Origin: Halapricum desulfuricans
Lineage (GTDB): Archaea; Halobacteriota; Halobacteria; Halobacteriales; Haloarculaceae
Length of the DNA: 64,000 nucleotides
Direction: 5' to 3'
Assembly (NCBI RefSeq): GCF_017094505.1
Contig: NZ_CP064787.1
Location: forward strand, 992,001 to 1,056,000
Shown: positions 51,020 through 60,022 of the stretch, piece by piece
How the letters are laid out: each line of letters opens with the position of its first letter
Position numbering within the stretch: the first letter of the stretch is position 1
The notes under the pieces: generated by a model
Seen by the model: the letters and a program-made list of their open reading frames with translations, nothing else
Databases searched by the model: none
What the model was told of the DNA's origin: nothing
Made by a program: the position numbers and the translations under genes

Positions 51020-51229
51020 TCACAGAATGAACGTGATGACCGCGAGCACGACAAAGAGAACGACGAGCCATTTGGCGATGGTCACGCTCACTCCGGCGAC
51101 CCCGCTCGCGCCGGCGACGCCCGCGATCACCGCCAGAATGAGAAAGAGGATCGCGAGTTCGATGAGATCGCCGCCGAACTGGAGCGGTATGCGTGTGGTT
51201 TCGGTGAGTGTGACCTGCGTGAGTTCCAT
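51020..51229 (-). CDS. DUF1328-like small membrane protein
   Basis: A 69-residue protein with two TM helices: LIELAILFLILAVIAGVAGA (about residues 22-41) and TIAKWLVVLFVVLAVITFIL (about 50-69). The GxxGVAGVS turn between them matches DUF1328, small prokaryotic membrane proteins of unknown function. An N-terminal hydrophilic extension (MELTQVTLTETTRIPLQ) precedes the first helix. It lies downstream of paralogue C in convergent orientation, and 56 nt from the ATP-grasp gene end on the same strand. Confidence 0.75.
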   Translation of the reverse strand: MELTQVTLTETTRIPLQFGGDLIELAILFLILAVIAGVAGASGVAGVSVTIAKWLVVLFVVLAVITFIL

Positions 51230-51285
51230 GTCAGGCCCTTCGACCTCTAGTCATATGGTTAACAGATCGTTACGACTGGCTCTCG

Positions 51286-52503
51286 CTACGAGAGACGCTC
51301 TCGTATCGACTGTGCGGCCAGATAGGCCCCCTGCAGGAGCGCACCGGCGGTCGGAACCGGATCGTCGATCGAGACGAACGTGTGACGCGTCGTCACAAAC
51401 GAGCGGACGAACGGGACGACTGCCCCGGGGCGACCGTCGGCGAGGTGCTCTCCGAGCCACTTGATGTCCTCGTAGAGCAAGCGGCGCTGGAGAACGTCGG
51501 TCCGGTAGGCCCCGACGTCGATCAGCGGTGACGGATCGAAGCCCCTGAGCAGGAGATAGTGGAACCACGGGACGTCCACGCCGCTCTCGACGGCGAACGG
51601 GAGCGAGCCCCAGTATCTGCCGTTGACCTCGATGACGTAGAACTCCCCGTCCGGCGTCTGCATGAACTCCACCATGACCGGCCCCGTCCAGTCGAGGCGG
51701 TCGAGGACGCGCTCGGTGTACTCGAGCATCGTCGGCTCGCGAACCGCCGCCAGCAGCGCCGAGTTCCCGCCCGAGGCGGGGTAGGTCCGGAGTCGCTCCT
51801 CCTGGAAGTACGTCAGCACGTCACCGCCGTCCGCGAGCGCGACCGTCGTGGTCGTCGTTCCCGGCACGTACTCCTGGACGAGGGGATAGCGCCCCTCCGC
51901 GTGGTCCTGTTCGCGACTGAGCCGCCGATAGGTTCGTCGCAGCTCCGCGGGCGAGTGGACGTAGTTCTCGTCACCGACGAGCGTCACCGTGTAGCCGGCG
52001 TCGTGGAGGTGGCTCTTACAGCGGGGCTTGACCAGCGCCGGGTACTCGATCTCGTCCGCGATCGCAGCGACGTCGTTCATGTCGGTCGGAGTGTGCGTCT
52101 CCGGCGTCGGCACGTCGATCGAGGCGAGCGCGTCCGCGAGTTTGCCCTTGTCGAACGCCCGGTCGAACGTCTCCCAGTCCTCGACGGCGACGGTCGTTCC
52201 CGTCCGCTCGATCCGTTCCTTGTACCGCGAGAGGATGAGCGAGGAGTGATCGGCGGCCGGGATGACGGCGACGTAGTCGGAGCGACGCAGGTGATCGACG
52301 AGGTGATCGACGAACGCCGCGTGATCCGAGTCGGGATCCGGGTGGACGTACGTCTCGTCGCTGTACCGCGAGAACATCCCCAGCGACCGTCGGGAGGAAC
52401 CACCAGCGGTGATCGGCACGTGTTTGCTACCCAGCGAGCGGATCACGCTCATCGCACACTGCGTGTCGCTGTTCAGGACGAGCACGCCGTCACGGGATGT
52501 CAC
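51286..52503 (-). CDS. ATP-grasp ligase-like protein (3)
   Basis: A 405-residue ATP-grasp protein with a GTG start that overlaps the stop of the upstream ATP-grasp gene (GTGA). GVLVLNSDTQCAMSVIRSLG is the pre-ATP-grasp start, EIEYPALVKPRCKSHLHDAG (about residues 155-174) holds the lid Lys, and YPLVQEYVPGTTTTTVALAD the strand before the site. LDWTGPVMVEFMQTPDGEFY and VIEVNGRYWGSLPFAVESGV (about 288-307) give the E-x-N metal site. It is related to ATP-grasp 2 in overall pattern. The pair with 52500 suggests sequential amide-forming steps. Substrates unknown. Confidence 0.87.
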   Translation of the reverse strand: MTSRDGVLVLNSDTQCAMSVIRSLGSKHVPITAGGSSRRSLGMFSRYSDETYVHPDPDSDHAAFVDHLVDHLRRSDYVAVIPAADHSSLILSRYKERIERTGTTVAVEDWETFDRAFDKGKLADALASIDVPTPETHTPTDMNDVAAIADEIEYPALVKPRCKSHLHDAGYTVTLVGDENYVHSPAELRRTYRRLSREQDHAEGRYPLVQEYVPGTTTTTVALADGGDVLTYFQEERLRTYPASGGNSALLAAVREPTMLEYTERVLDRLDWTGPVMVEFMQTPDGEFYVIEVNGRYWGSLPFAVESGVDVPWFHYLLLRGFDPSPLIDVGAYRTDVLQRRLLYEDIKWLGEHLADGRPGAVVPFVRSFVTTRHTFVSIDDPVPTAGALLQGAYLAAQSIRERLS

Positions 52504-53585
52504 GCGGGCCCCCTCCGTTCGGACGAGAGAACGCCGTGATATCGATAGAACCGGCGCACGCGGTCGTCGGCGAGGAGCGGACCGTGTGCCTGTACGTCCG
52601 CGTCGACCGACTGTGGGTCCCCTTCGAGCACCGCGATGGACCCGGCGCCGTCCCGGACGACGACGTCCCAGCCCACGTGTGGCCACAGCCGGCCGTACGC
52701 CCCGGCGAGTTCGCGGACGGACGCGCTGATCCGCTCCCATCCGGGGACGGTGCAGTCGGCGATCCGGGTCCCGGTCTCGGGGTGATTGTCGTTCCATCCC
52801 TCGACGGTCGTATCACGGTGTGGGTTCGCCACAGCCCTGCTCAGCGTCCCGGTATCGGGAGCGATCTCGGCGCTGAGCCCGCCCGCTCCCCAGTTGTCGA
52901 TGTGTCCGCTCGACGGTGTCCCGAACCGATGGACCGCTCTGGCGACGAACGGCTCGCCGGTTTCGGGATCGATCATCGTGAGAAACCGGATCGTGTTCGT
53001 CGAATCCGGGGCGATACGCGCCGCGTACTCGGCCTGACTGACGTGTTCGGTGAGGAGTCGGTCCCGGCCGTCGGTCAGGGTCTCGTACAGGGCTGTCCGT
53101 TCGATCGGGCGACCGTCGAGACGGAGTTGTCCGTCCAGTCTGTCGATGCGTCGTATCTCGTCACCCTTGGCGGCCTGTACGGGTTTCGCGATAGCGGGCG
53201 TGTCCGCCAGTCTCCCGAGGAGCTGTTCGAACGAGTCGGTTTCCGGAATCCCCGGGACGTCGACGAACGTGCCGTCCATGACGACGCCGTAGACGTCTGC
53301 GAGGAGGCGGTCGTGCGTCGGCGAAACGAGCAGGTGAAACAGCAATTTGTTCTCCAGGGCTTCGGTGTAGGGGTCGTCGATACCCCTGACCCGGCGGTAC
53401 TCGACGTCCGAAAGGTACTGCTCTACAGTCCCGGGCGTGAGATCCCAGACGGCGTCTTTCGAGGAAAGAAACCCGTGCCGGTAGAGCCAGAGCCGACGCT
53501 TCCACGTGAGTCCGGGCTGTTCGCCCCCTCGAATCTCGGTCGCGAGGGCTGAGCGGATCGACTCGAGAAGCGTGCGAAACCCCAT
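52500..53585 (-). CDS. Sugar-transfer-associated ATP-grasp protein (4)
   Basis: A 361-residue protein of the ATP-grasp subgroup found with sugar-transfer genes (ATPgrasp_ST-like). The first part is helical (RRLWLYRHGFLSSKDAVWDL). TPAIAKPVQAAKGDEIRRID (about residues 149-168) contains the lid Lys. STNTIRFLTMIDPETGEPFV and AVHRFGTPSSGHIDNWGAGG (about 215-235) are characteristic of this subgroup, and GWDVVVRDGAGSIAVLEGDP closes the site. It is the upstream gene of a pair with 51286 (4-nt overlap). It may ligate an amino acid or similar group to a glycan intermediate. The ATG at 53585 fits the family start. Confidence 0.85.
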   Translation of the reverse strand: MGFRTLLESIRSALATEIRGGEQPGLTWKRRLWLYRHGFLSSKDAVWDLTPGTVEQYLSDVEYRRVRGIDDPYTEALENKLLFHLLVSPTHDRLLADVYGVVMDGTFVDVPGIPETDSFEQLLGRLADTPAIAKPVQAAKGDEIRRIDRLDGQLRLDGRPIERTALYETLTDGRDRLLTEHVSQAEYAARIAPDSTNTIRFLTMIDPETGEPFVARAVHRFGTPSSGHIDNWGAGGLSAEIAPDTGTLSRAVANPHRDTTVEGWNDNHPETGTRIADCTVPGWERISASVRELAGAYGRLWPHVGWDVVVRDGAGSIAVLEGDPQSVDADVQAHGPLLADDRVRRFYRYHGVLSSERRGPA

Positions 53586-53741
53586 TGTCGACGACGTTGG
53601 ATCCCGCAGGCCTTGTTATAATCTCCCTTCACCCGCAACGGCGGGCTGTCACGACGGAAAAGAAGTACTACTGGACCGATCCGACGGTAGCGAACCTCTT
53701 ACAACACGGCTGTAACGCCATCCTCGACCGACAGCAACCGC

Positions 53742-54683
53742 ATGATCTCCACACGGCAACTCAAACAGGCACTCACGTGGGCCATCGAGAGCCCGAACCT
53801 CCTCGTGCGGGAGGCGAACCGACTGTACCACACGCGCGGCTACAGACGCTCGTTCAATCACGACGGCATCGACGTCGTCGCCGAGGACTGGGACACGCTG
53901 ATCGTCCTGGACGCGTGTCGATACGACCTCTTCGCGGAGCGGTCCACACTCCCCGGAACGTTGCGCGCGCGCGAGTCGCGGGCGGCCCACACCTCCGAGT
54001 TCATCCGGGGGAACTTCAACGAACGGGACCTGACAGACACCGTCTACGTGACTGCGAGTCCGATCCTCCAGCGAGGATATCCCGAGAGGTACAATCCGAA
54101 GTTTCACGCCGTGGTCAACGTCTGGCAGGAGGACGGCTGGGACGAGGAGTACAACTCCGTCCACCCGGAGACGATGGTCGAGTACGCGCTCGACGCCGCG
54201 GAGCAGTACCCCCAGAAGCGACTCGTCGTCCACTTCATGCAACCGCACTACCCGTTTATCGCGTCCGAGACGAAACTGGACAAACAGACCGTACCCGACC
54301 CGACCGAGATCACGACCGACGTCTGGAACGAGATGATGTACAAATCGGCCGACGTCGATCCAGAGACGATCGTCGACGCCTACCGGGCGAACTTCGATCT
54401 GGTCGTTCCGTACGTCCAGCGACTGCTCGACGAACTGTCGGGAAAGACGGTCGTGACGTCTGACCACGGCAATATGCTCGGCGAGCGGTCCCGGCCGCTG
54501 CCGATCCGCGAGTGGGGACACCCGCCCGGCGTGTACACCCCCGAACTCGTCCGCGTCCCCTGGCTCGAGTACGAGTCGGGGCCGCGGCGGACGATCGTCG
54601 CCGAACCACCCGAAAGCGACACAGAAGACGTCGAAGACGACGTCGTTCGCGATCGGCTCCGACAGCTCGGCTACGCGGAGTGA
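53742..54683 (+). CDS. Short sulfatase-fold protein, Thr nucleophile
   Basis: A 313-residue alkaline-phosphatase-superfamily protein without signal peptide. (E)DWDTLIVLDACRYDLFAE has metal Asp58. ESRAAHTSEFIRGNF (about residues 78-92) holds the probable nucleophile Thr84, with no formylglycine CxPxR. VVHFMQPHYPFIASETKLDK is the central substrate region and TVVTSDHGNMLGERSRPLPI the second metal site. It is the full-length homologue of the truncated gene at 13170. It lies downstream of the divergent ATP-grasp pair. Activity on phospho-substituents of glycans is inference. Confidence 0.85.
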   Translation: MISTRQLKQALTWAIESPNLLVREANRLYHTRGYRRSFNHDGIDVVAEDWDTLIVLDACRYDLFAERSTLPGTLRARESRAAHTSEFIRGNFNERDLTDTVYVTASPILQRGYPERYNPKFHAVVNVWQEDGWDEEYNSVHPETMVEYALDAAEQYPQKRLVVHFMQPHYPFIASETKLDKQTVPDPTEITTDVWNEMMYKSADVDPETIVDAYRANFDLVVPYVQRLLDELSGKTVVTSDHGNMLGERSRPLPIREWGHPPGVYTPELVRVPWLEYESGPRRTIVAEPPESDTEDVEDDVVRDRLRQLGYAE

Positions 54684-55131
54684 ACGGCCGCCTTCTGCGA
54701 GTGGGTCGGTAGTGGTAGCGGATGACTGTCTTCGTCACAGGGACCGCACACGCCACCGAAGACAGCGACCGGCCACGTCAGTACGGGAACGCGCTGTGAC
54801 GGGGACCGGTAAACGTCGATTATCGGCGGGCGGGCCGACCTCGGCCCGACAAGTCCGATCATAACAAAGAGAATATTGCACTGTCTGTCTGTATGCGCCA
54901 CAGAGACGCGAATCGTGATCCGACGCGTGCGACCACGACTCGCAGCGCTCCCTTCCGAACCCGTGTGCAACTCGCGCCCGGCAGCGGCCCGGTGCGACGT
55001 CCGTCACTGACCGGCCACTCGAAACGGCCGTCGACGTCCGGTCCGAACGTTCACTGCTTGTCGCGTCGGGCAGTAGATCACACTGGTGTGACTGAGGACC
55101 CGTCCGCCGTCACGTCGGAGGTGTCGATCTG
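54684..55131. other. 448-nt intergenic region before glmS
   Basis: I see no supported gene. An A/T-rich stretch (ATAACAAAGAGAATATTG near 54861-54878) may hold a promoter for glmS, which would then have a long leader. Short antisense frames here lack protein-like composition. Confidence 0.4.
55117..55123 (+). promoter_or_regulatory. Shine-Dalgarno of glmS
   Basis: GGAGGTG is 8 nt before the ATG at 55132, supporting a leadered transcript and the MCGI start. Confidence 0.5.
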
Positions 55132-56943
55132 ATGTGCGGGATCACCGCCCGGGTCGGGAGCGACGGCTCGATCGACTCGCTGCTGACCTCGCTCCAGAAC
55201 CTCGAATACCGCGGGTACGATTCGGCGGGTATCGCTATCCAGAACGGGACAGGCATCGAGATCAACAAGCGTGAAGGTCAGGTTTCGGAGCTGCAGTCCG
55301 AGCTCGCTGCGGGCGACGTCGACGGGTCGGTCGGCATCGGCCACACGCGCTGGAGTACGCACGGCCCGCCGACTGACGACAACGCCCACCCACACACCGG
55401 CTGTCACGGGCGAGTCGCGGCCGTTCACAACGGGATCATCGAGAACTACACCGAGCTCCGTGAAGGGTTGCAGGCCCGGGGCCACGAGTTCACAAGCGAC
55501 ACCGACACGGAAGTGATCCCCCACCTCGTCGAGGAGCGACTCGCCGCGGGCCAGGATCCCGAGTCCGCCTTCCGCGACGCGGTCGACCAGCTCGAGGGCA
55601 GCTACGCTATCGCGCTGCTTGTCGACGGCGACCCGACGGTGTACGCGACCCGGAACGGCTCGCCGCTGGTGATCGGAGACGGTCAGTCGGCGAACTACCT
55701 GGCCAGTGACGTCCCCGCGTTCCTGGAGTTCACCGATCGCGTCGTCTATCTGGAGGACGACGACATCGCTGCGGTCACGCCCGAGGGTTACCGGATCACC
55801 GACGTCGACGGTACCCCCGTTTCCCGTTCGGTCGAGACGGTCGATTGGGACCCCGAAGACGCCGAGAAGGGGAGTTACGACCACTACATGCTCAAAGAGA
55901 TCAACGAGCAACCGATGGCGCTCCGGCAGACGCTTCACGGACGGATCGACGGCGACGACGTCGTGCTCGAGGACTTCCCGCCGGGGTCGTTCGAGGACGT
56001 CTCGAACGTCCAACTCGTCGCCTGCGGGACCTCCTACCACGCGGGGATGTACGGCGAGCGACTGCTCTCTGACTGGGGGATCGACGCCGACACGTTCATC
56101 GCCAGCGAGTACGCCGCCTATCCGGCCCCCGTCGACGAGAACACGCTGGTAATCGGTGTCACCCAGTCCGGCGAGACGGCGGACACCCTGGAAGCGCTAC
56201 AGAGCGCCCGGGACCGTGGCGCGCGGACGCTCGCGCTGACGAACGTGATCGGATCGACCGCCGCCCGCACGTGTGACGACGCGCTGTTCATCCGTGCCGG
56301 ACCCGAGATCGGCGTCGCCGCGACCAAGACGTTCTCCTCGCAGGTCGCGACGCTGGTCCTCCTCGGGGAGCGACTCGTTCGGGACGTCACCGGTGAACCG
56401 ACCGAGGGCCACGAACAGCGCCTGCGTGCGCTCGAATCGCTTCCGGAGAACGTCGAGTCGGTGATCGAGACCACCGACGCGAAAGCCGTCAGCCGACGCT
56501 GCCTCGGTGACAGCGGGCACTTCTTCATCGGCCGCGGAAGCGCCTTCTCGGTCGCGCTGGAGGGAGCGCTGAAATTCAAGGAGATCACCTACGAACACGC
56601 CGAAGGGTTCGCCGCGGGCGAACTGAAACACGGCCCGCTGGCGCTCGTGACTGCGGAGACGCCGGTCTTCGCCATCGGGACGGGCCGGCACCTGAACCGG
56701 CTCGAGAGCAACGTCCGGGAGATCCAGACCCGCGGGGGATCAGTCGTCGCCGTCGGACCGCGCACGGCGTCGCAACTCGCACAGACGGCCGACGAGTTCC
56801 TCCCAGTCCCCGCGACGCATCCGGATCTGGTCGCCGCGCTCGCGAACGTCCAGCTCCAGCTGATCGCCTACCACGCCGCGGACGAGATGGGGCGCTCCAT
56901 CGACAAGCCGCGAAACCTCGCGAAGAGCGTGACCGTCGAATAG
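55132..56943 (+). CDS. glmS: Glutamine-fructose-6-phosphate aminotransferase
   Basis: A 603-residue enzyme making glucosamine-6-phosphate from fructose-6-phosphate and glutamine, the entry to UDP-GlcNAc. MCGITARVG gives the intact N-terminal Cys2 nucleophile. GHTRWSTHGPPTDDNAHPHT and HNGIIENYTELREGL complete the glutaminase site. Two SIS domains follow (VQLVACGTSYHAGMYGERLL and GHFFIGRGSAFSVALEGALK, about residues 460-480). The end KPRNLAKSVTVE matches the GlmS active-site tail. Length is standard. It probably feeds the window's sugar operon and stands alone with its own Shine-Dalgarno. Confidence 0.95.
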   Translation: MCGITARVGSDGSIDSLLTSLQNLEYRGYDSAGIAIQNGTGIEINKREGQVSELQSELAAGDVDGSVGIGHTRWSTHGPPTDDNAHPHTGCHGRVAAVHNGIIENYTELREGLQARGHEFTSDTDTEVIPHLVEERLAAGQDPESAFRDAVDQLEGSYAIALLVDGDPTVYATRNGSPLVIGDGQSANYLASDVPAFLEFTDRVVYLEDDDIAAVTPEGYRITDVDGTPVSRSVETVDWDPEDAEKGSYDHYMLKEINEQPMALRQTLHGRIDGDDVVLEDFPPGSFEDVSNVQLVACGTSYHAGMYGERLLSDWGIDADTFIASEYAAYPAPVDENTLVIGVTQSGETADTLEALQSARDRGARTLALTNVIGSTAARTCDDALFIRAGPEIGVAATKTFSSQVATLVLLGERLVRDVTGEPTEGHEQRLRALESLPENVESVIETTDAKAVSRRCLGDSGHFFIGRGSAFSVALEGALKFKEITYEHAEGFAAGELKHGPLALVTAETPVFAIGTGRHLNRLESNVREIQTRGGSVVAVGPRTASQLAQTADEFLPVPATHPDLVAALANVQLQLIAYHAADEMGRSIDKPRNLAKSVTVE

Positions 56944-56997
56944 TCGAGATCCGGAGCCAGCCACAGAGTTATCAAACCAGAGATGCTAAATTCACAA

Positions 56998-57597
56998 ATG
57001 GCAGACGACAAAAACGGCAGAGAAAACCAGGCGGATCGGGAGATGCAGAGACAGCGAGAACGGGAGATCGAGGCGGAACTGCAGCGCGGGGACGAACCCG
57101 AACCCCCGGTCGATACCTCCACGCTCGCCTTCTTCGAGACGGAACTGGACGCAGTGGCGTTCCCGGCAACGGGGGCCGAGATCGTCGAGACGGTCGGCGA
57201 TCGGGAGATCGAAGCCGAGACCGGCGTCTACACCGTCGCCGAGTTGCTCCCGGAGACGGACGTCGAGACCTTCGAGTCGCCAGCTGCCGTCCGGACGCGG
57301 ATCCAGCGGCCGACGATCGCCTCGGCCATGAAACGGATCGTCGAGGCAGCTGCAGGGATCGAACAAGCGGACTTTCGCACGTCTCAACGGGAGGCCTACG
57401 AGCGGACCTTTCTGGAACTGCAGGCGATCGACGCTGTCGACGACGACGAGGGCATCTCGGTGATCCGGGACTGGATCGTAGAACGGATCGACGAGAAGGG
57501 AAAACTCCCGGGATCGCGCGACGTGCGCCGGCGGGCGGCGAAGTACTGCCGGGCGAACGGCTATCAGGTCAGCAACGACGAGTGGCTCGGTGTGTGA
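56998..57597 (+). CDS. DUF5789-like protein with extended C-terminus
   Basis: A 199-residue acidic protein. After a charged start (QADREMQRQREREIEAELQR) comes the DUF5789-type motif AVAFPATGAEIVETVGDREI (about residues 51-70), TVAELLPETDVETFESPAAV. The C-terminal 90 residues are helical with IDEKGKLPGSRDVRRRAAKY, reminiscent of a small helical DNA- or protein-binding module. The ATG at 56998 is preferred over 56983 by composition. It follows glmS by 54 nt and may be read with it. Function unknown. Confidence 0.72.
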   Translation: MADDKNGRENQADREMQRQREREIEAELQRGDEPEPPVDTSTLAFFETELDAVAFPATGAEIVETVGDREIEAETGVYTVAELLPETDVETFESPAAVRTRIQRPTIASAMKRIVEAAAGIEQADFRTSQREAYERTFLELQAIDAVDDDEGISVIRDWIVERIDEKGKLPGSRDVRRRAAKYCRANGYQVSNDEWLGV

Positions 57598-57664
57598 CGG
57601 CAGTTGGCGATCCTCTCGGCGACGGAATCAGATCGTCGAGACGTCGACCTCTTCGCCGTCGGAA

Positions 57665-60022
57665 TCAGATCGCCGAGGCGTCGACCTCTTCGCCGTCGAC
57701 GAAGACGTCGGCCTCGCCTTGCAGGAACTCGACGCCGGTCAGTTCGCCGGTGAACGTGAACTCGTCGACGTGAGAGGCGTTGGTGACCCAGCCGTTCGCG
57801 GTGTCGCCTGAGACGTCGTCCCAGCCTTCGAGAGTGTCTGAGACGCCCTCGATCTCGCCGCCGACCTCGACGGCGTACTCCGTGGGCGTGCCGGTTCCCT
57901 GAATCTTCAGCGTGCGCTCAGTCGGGTAGATCCGGTCGCCGTTCCGATAGACTTCCGCGTGACCCTCGAGGAACTCGAAGGTCGCGATCTCGCCCTCGAC
58001 CCAGAACTCGTCGCTATCGCTGGTTTCAGTGACGTAGCCCGTGGCGCTCGTCCCGGAGACGTCGTCCCACTCCTCGATAGTCCCGGAGACGGGTTCGAGC
58101 CGTTCGCTCACCTCGAAGGCGTACTCGGTGACGGTGCCGGTCCCCCGGATCTCGAGTCGATCCATGGTCAGGTCGATCTGCTCGCCGTCGAGGAAGACGT
58201 CGGCCTCGCCCTCGAGGAACTCGAAGGACGTGATCTCGCCGTCGAAGGTGAACTCGTCGCTGTGGCTGGTTTCAGTGACGTAGCCCGTGGCGCTCGTCTC
58301 GGTGACGTCGTCCCACTCCTCGATGGTCCCGGAGACGGGTTGCAGCTGTTCGCTCACCTCGAAGGCGTACTCGGTGGTGATGCCGGTTCCGCGGATCTCC
58401 AGGTGCTTCTCCAGAGCGGTCTCGCTGACGGACACCTCGGTCGTCGTCGAATCGGTCGCCCCGTCGTCGTCCTCGACGACCAGCGTGACGCTGTAAGTTC
58501 CCCCGGAGTCGAAGGTGTGTGAAACCGACTCGCCCTGATAAGTGGCGTCGTTGATATCCCAGTCGTAGGCGACGATGTCGCCGTCACTGTCCGTGGAGTC
58601 CGAGCCCGAGAGTTCGACCGTGAGCTCGGTCTTGTCCGTCACCGTGATCGACGCCGACGGTCCCCCGTTGGTGTCTTCGCCGCACCCGCCGTTCGAGACG
58701 TTCTCCGTGTCGAAGGTTTCGATCGACGCGTTCGGCATGTCGATACAGGAATCGCGGATGACGCTCCCGTCGCGGTCTGCCGCCTCGAAGCCACGTCCGG
58801 ATCCGGTAAACGAACAGTTCTCGATGATGACCTCGTCGTCGTCGGGCGACACCGAGTCCGCGTTGACAGTCAGCGTCTTCTCGCCGTCGTTGTGGACGGT
58901 GCAGTCGTGGAACTCCGCGCTCCCGTGGCCGCCCCAGCCGGGCAGGGCGATGACGCCGCGGCCCGCCTCTTTGGTCCACTCGATTTCGATGTCGCGAAAG
59001 ACAGCTCCGGCGTATCCGTTGTCACTCGCGTCGACGCGGATGGCGTCGCCGGAGTGGCGGGACCCGTCGACCTTGACGTAACAGCCGGTCGCGCTGGAGA
59101 CCTTCGACGGGTGATCGCCGGCACCGAAGCGGATGTTCGCGTTCTGGTTGTTGACGAACTCCACGTTCTCGAGGGTCGTCACGCCGGGCCCGGCCGTCAG
59201 CCGAGTCGCGGCGGAGTTGCGCTCGTGGATCACGGAGTCCCGGAGGATGACTTCGCCCTCGTGGCCGACACCAGCGCGGAAGAAGGCCACGCCGTCAGGG
59301 TAATCAGCCTTTACTGCCGGTTTGTCGAGGCCAGCGTAGACGTTCTCCCAGATCCCGACGGCGTCCTGATCCCAGACGTCGACCGCGAGCGAGTGGCCGT
59401 TTTTGTCGTCCAGCGGGGTCACCCCGAGGAACTCGATGTTGTTGACGTACACGCCCTTGTTCGATCTGATGTCGAGATACATCATCGACACCTCGTCGTC
59501 CCGTTCGTTGAACGAGACGTTCTCGACCGTGTACGGGCCCGGTCCGCCGCCCTCGAAGAACCCGATCGCCGATCCTTCCGCCGGGAGGAACTGTACGTCT
59601 CGACGGTGGTTACCGAGTCCACGGACGCCGAACCGCGAGACGTCCGAGATGTAGTGGTCGTCTTCGAGCAGGTACTCGCCGGGGGGGAACTCGATGAGCG
59701 TCCCCGTTTCGAGCGCGCTCTCGTAGGCGGAGTCGATCGGCTCGTTGCCGTTCGGATCCATCCCCAGATCGTCGACGGCGTCGACCACTCGATCGAACGT
59801 GATCCCGTTGTACGTCGTCTCCGCAGACGCGACACTGGACAGTCCCGGAACGGCTGCCGCAACCGAGGCCGAACCGATCAGCTTCAGAAGCGAACGGCGC
59901 TGTAGGTTGCTATTACTGCCGGTAGGACCTTCATTCTCCCCCGCGTTGAAGCGGGTATTATTACCGTTCGTGTCTCGCTCCGTCTCGTCGCATGGCGTAT
60001 GACCGTCATACCTGTCTGCCAT
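57665..60022 (-). CDS. Tat-exported beta-helix protein with PKD domain and three 82-residue repeats
   Basis: A 785-residue secreted protein. LQRRSLLKLIGSASVAAAVP followed by SVASA gives a Tat signal with signal-peptidase-I-like site, not a lipobox. The beta-helix (about residues 70-460) starts GITFDRVVDAVDDLG and shares long identical stretches (NSAATR, NNQNANIRFGAGDHPSKVSS) with the lipoprotein at 18386. A PKD domain (about 465-540) has DSDGDIVAYDWDIND and HTFDSGGTYSVTLVVEDDDG. Three 82-residue repeats with (L)(E/K)I(R/Q)GTGxxTEYAxEV close the protein; each has a WDDVxxxxAxGxVT motif. The repeats may bind carbohydrate or protein. Transcription is minus, opposite to 18386. Confidence 0.88.
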   Translation of the reverse strand: MADRYDGHTPCDETERDTNGNNTRFNAGENEGPTGSNSNLQRRSLLKLIGSASVAAAVPGLSSVASAETTYNGITFDRVVDAVDDLGMDPNGNEPIDSAYESALETGTLIEFPPGEYLLEDDHYISDVSRFGVRGLGNHRRDVQFLPAEGSAIGFFEGGGPGPYTVENVSFNERDDEVSMMYLDIRSNKGVYVNNIEFLGVTPLDDKNGHSLAVDVWDQDAVGIWENVYAGLDKPAVKADYPDGVAFFRAGVGHEGEVILRDSVIHERNSAATRLTAGPGVTTLENVEFVNNQNANIRFGAGDHPSKVSSATGCYVKVDGSRHSGDAIRVDASDNGYAGAVFRDIEIEWTKEAGRGVIALPGWGGHGSAEFHDCTVHNDGEKTLTVNADSVSPDDDEVIIENCSFTGSGRGFEAADRDGSVIRDSCIDMPNASIETFDTENVSNGGCGEDTNGGPSASITVTDKTELTVELSGSDSTDSDGDIVAYDWDINDATYQGESVSHTFDSGGTYSVTLVVEDDDGATDSTTTEVSVSETALEKHLEIRGTGITTEYAFEVSEQLQPVSGTIEEWDDVTETSATGYVTETSHSDEFTFDGEITSFEFLEGEADVFLDGEQIDLTMDRLEIRGTGTVTEYAFEVSERLEPVSGTIEEWDDVSGTSATGYVTETSDSDEFWVEGEIATFEFLEGHAEVYRNGDRIYPTERTLKIQGTGTPTEYAVEVGGEIEGVSDTLEGWDDVSGDTANGWVTNASHVDEFTFTGELTGVEFLQGEADVFVDGEEVDASAI
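57668..58402. repeat. Three tandem 246-bp units in the beta-helix gene
   Basis: On the minus strand the units start at 58402, 58156 and 57910, an exact 246-bp (82-codon) period, with the last unit 81 codons. Units 1 and 2 are the most alike. The homologous gene at 18386 lacks them. Confidence 0.85.

Noticed and set aside
52504-52797. Upstream extension of ATP-grasp 3
   Set aside because: The region is inside the ATP-grasp 4 gene and translates to an Arg-rich shadow. The GTG at 52503 overlaps the upstream stop and fits the domain start.
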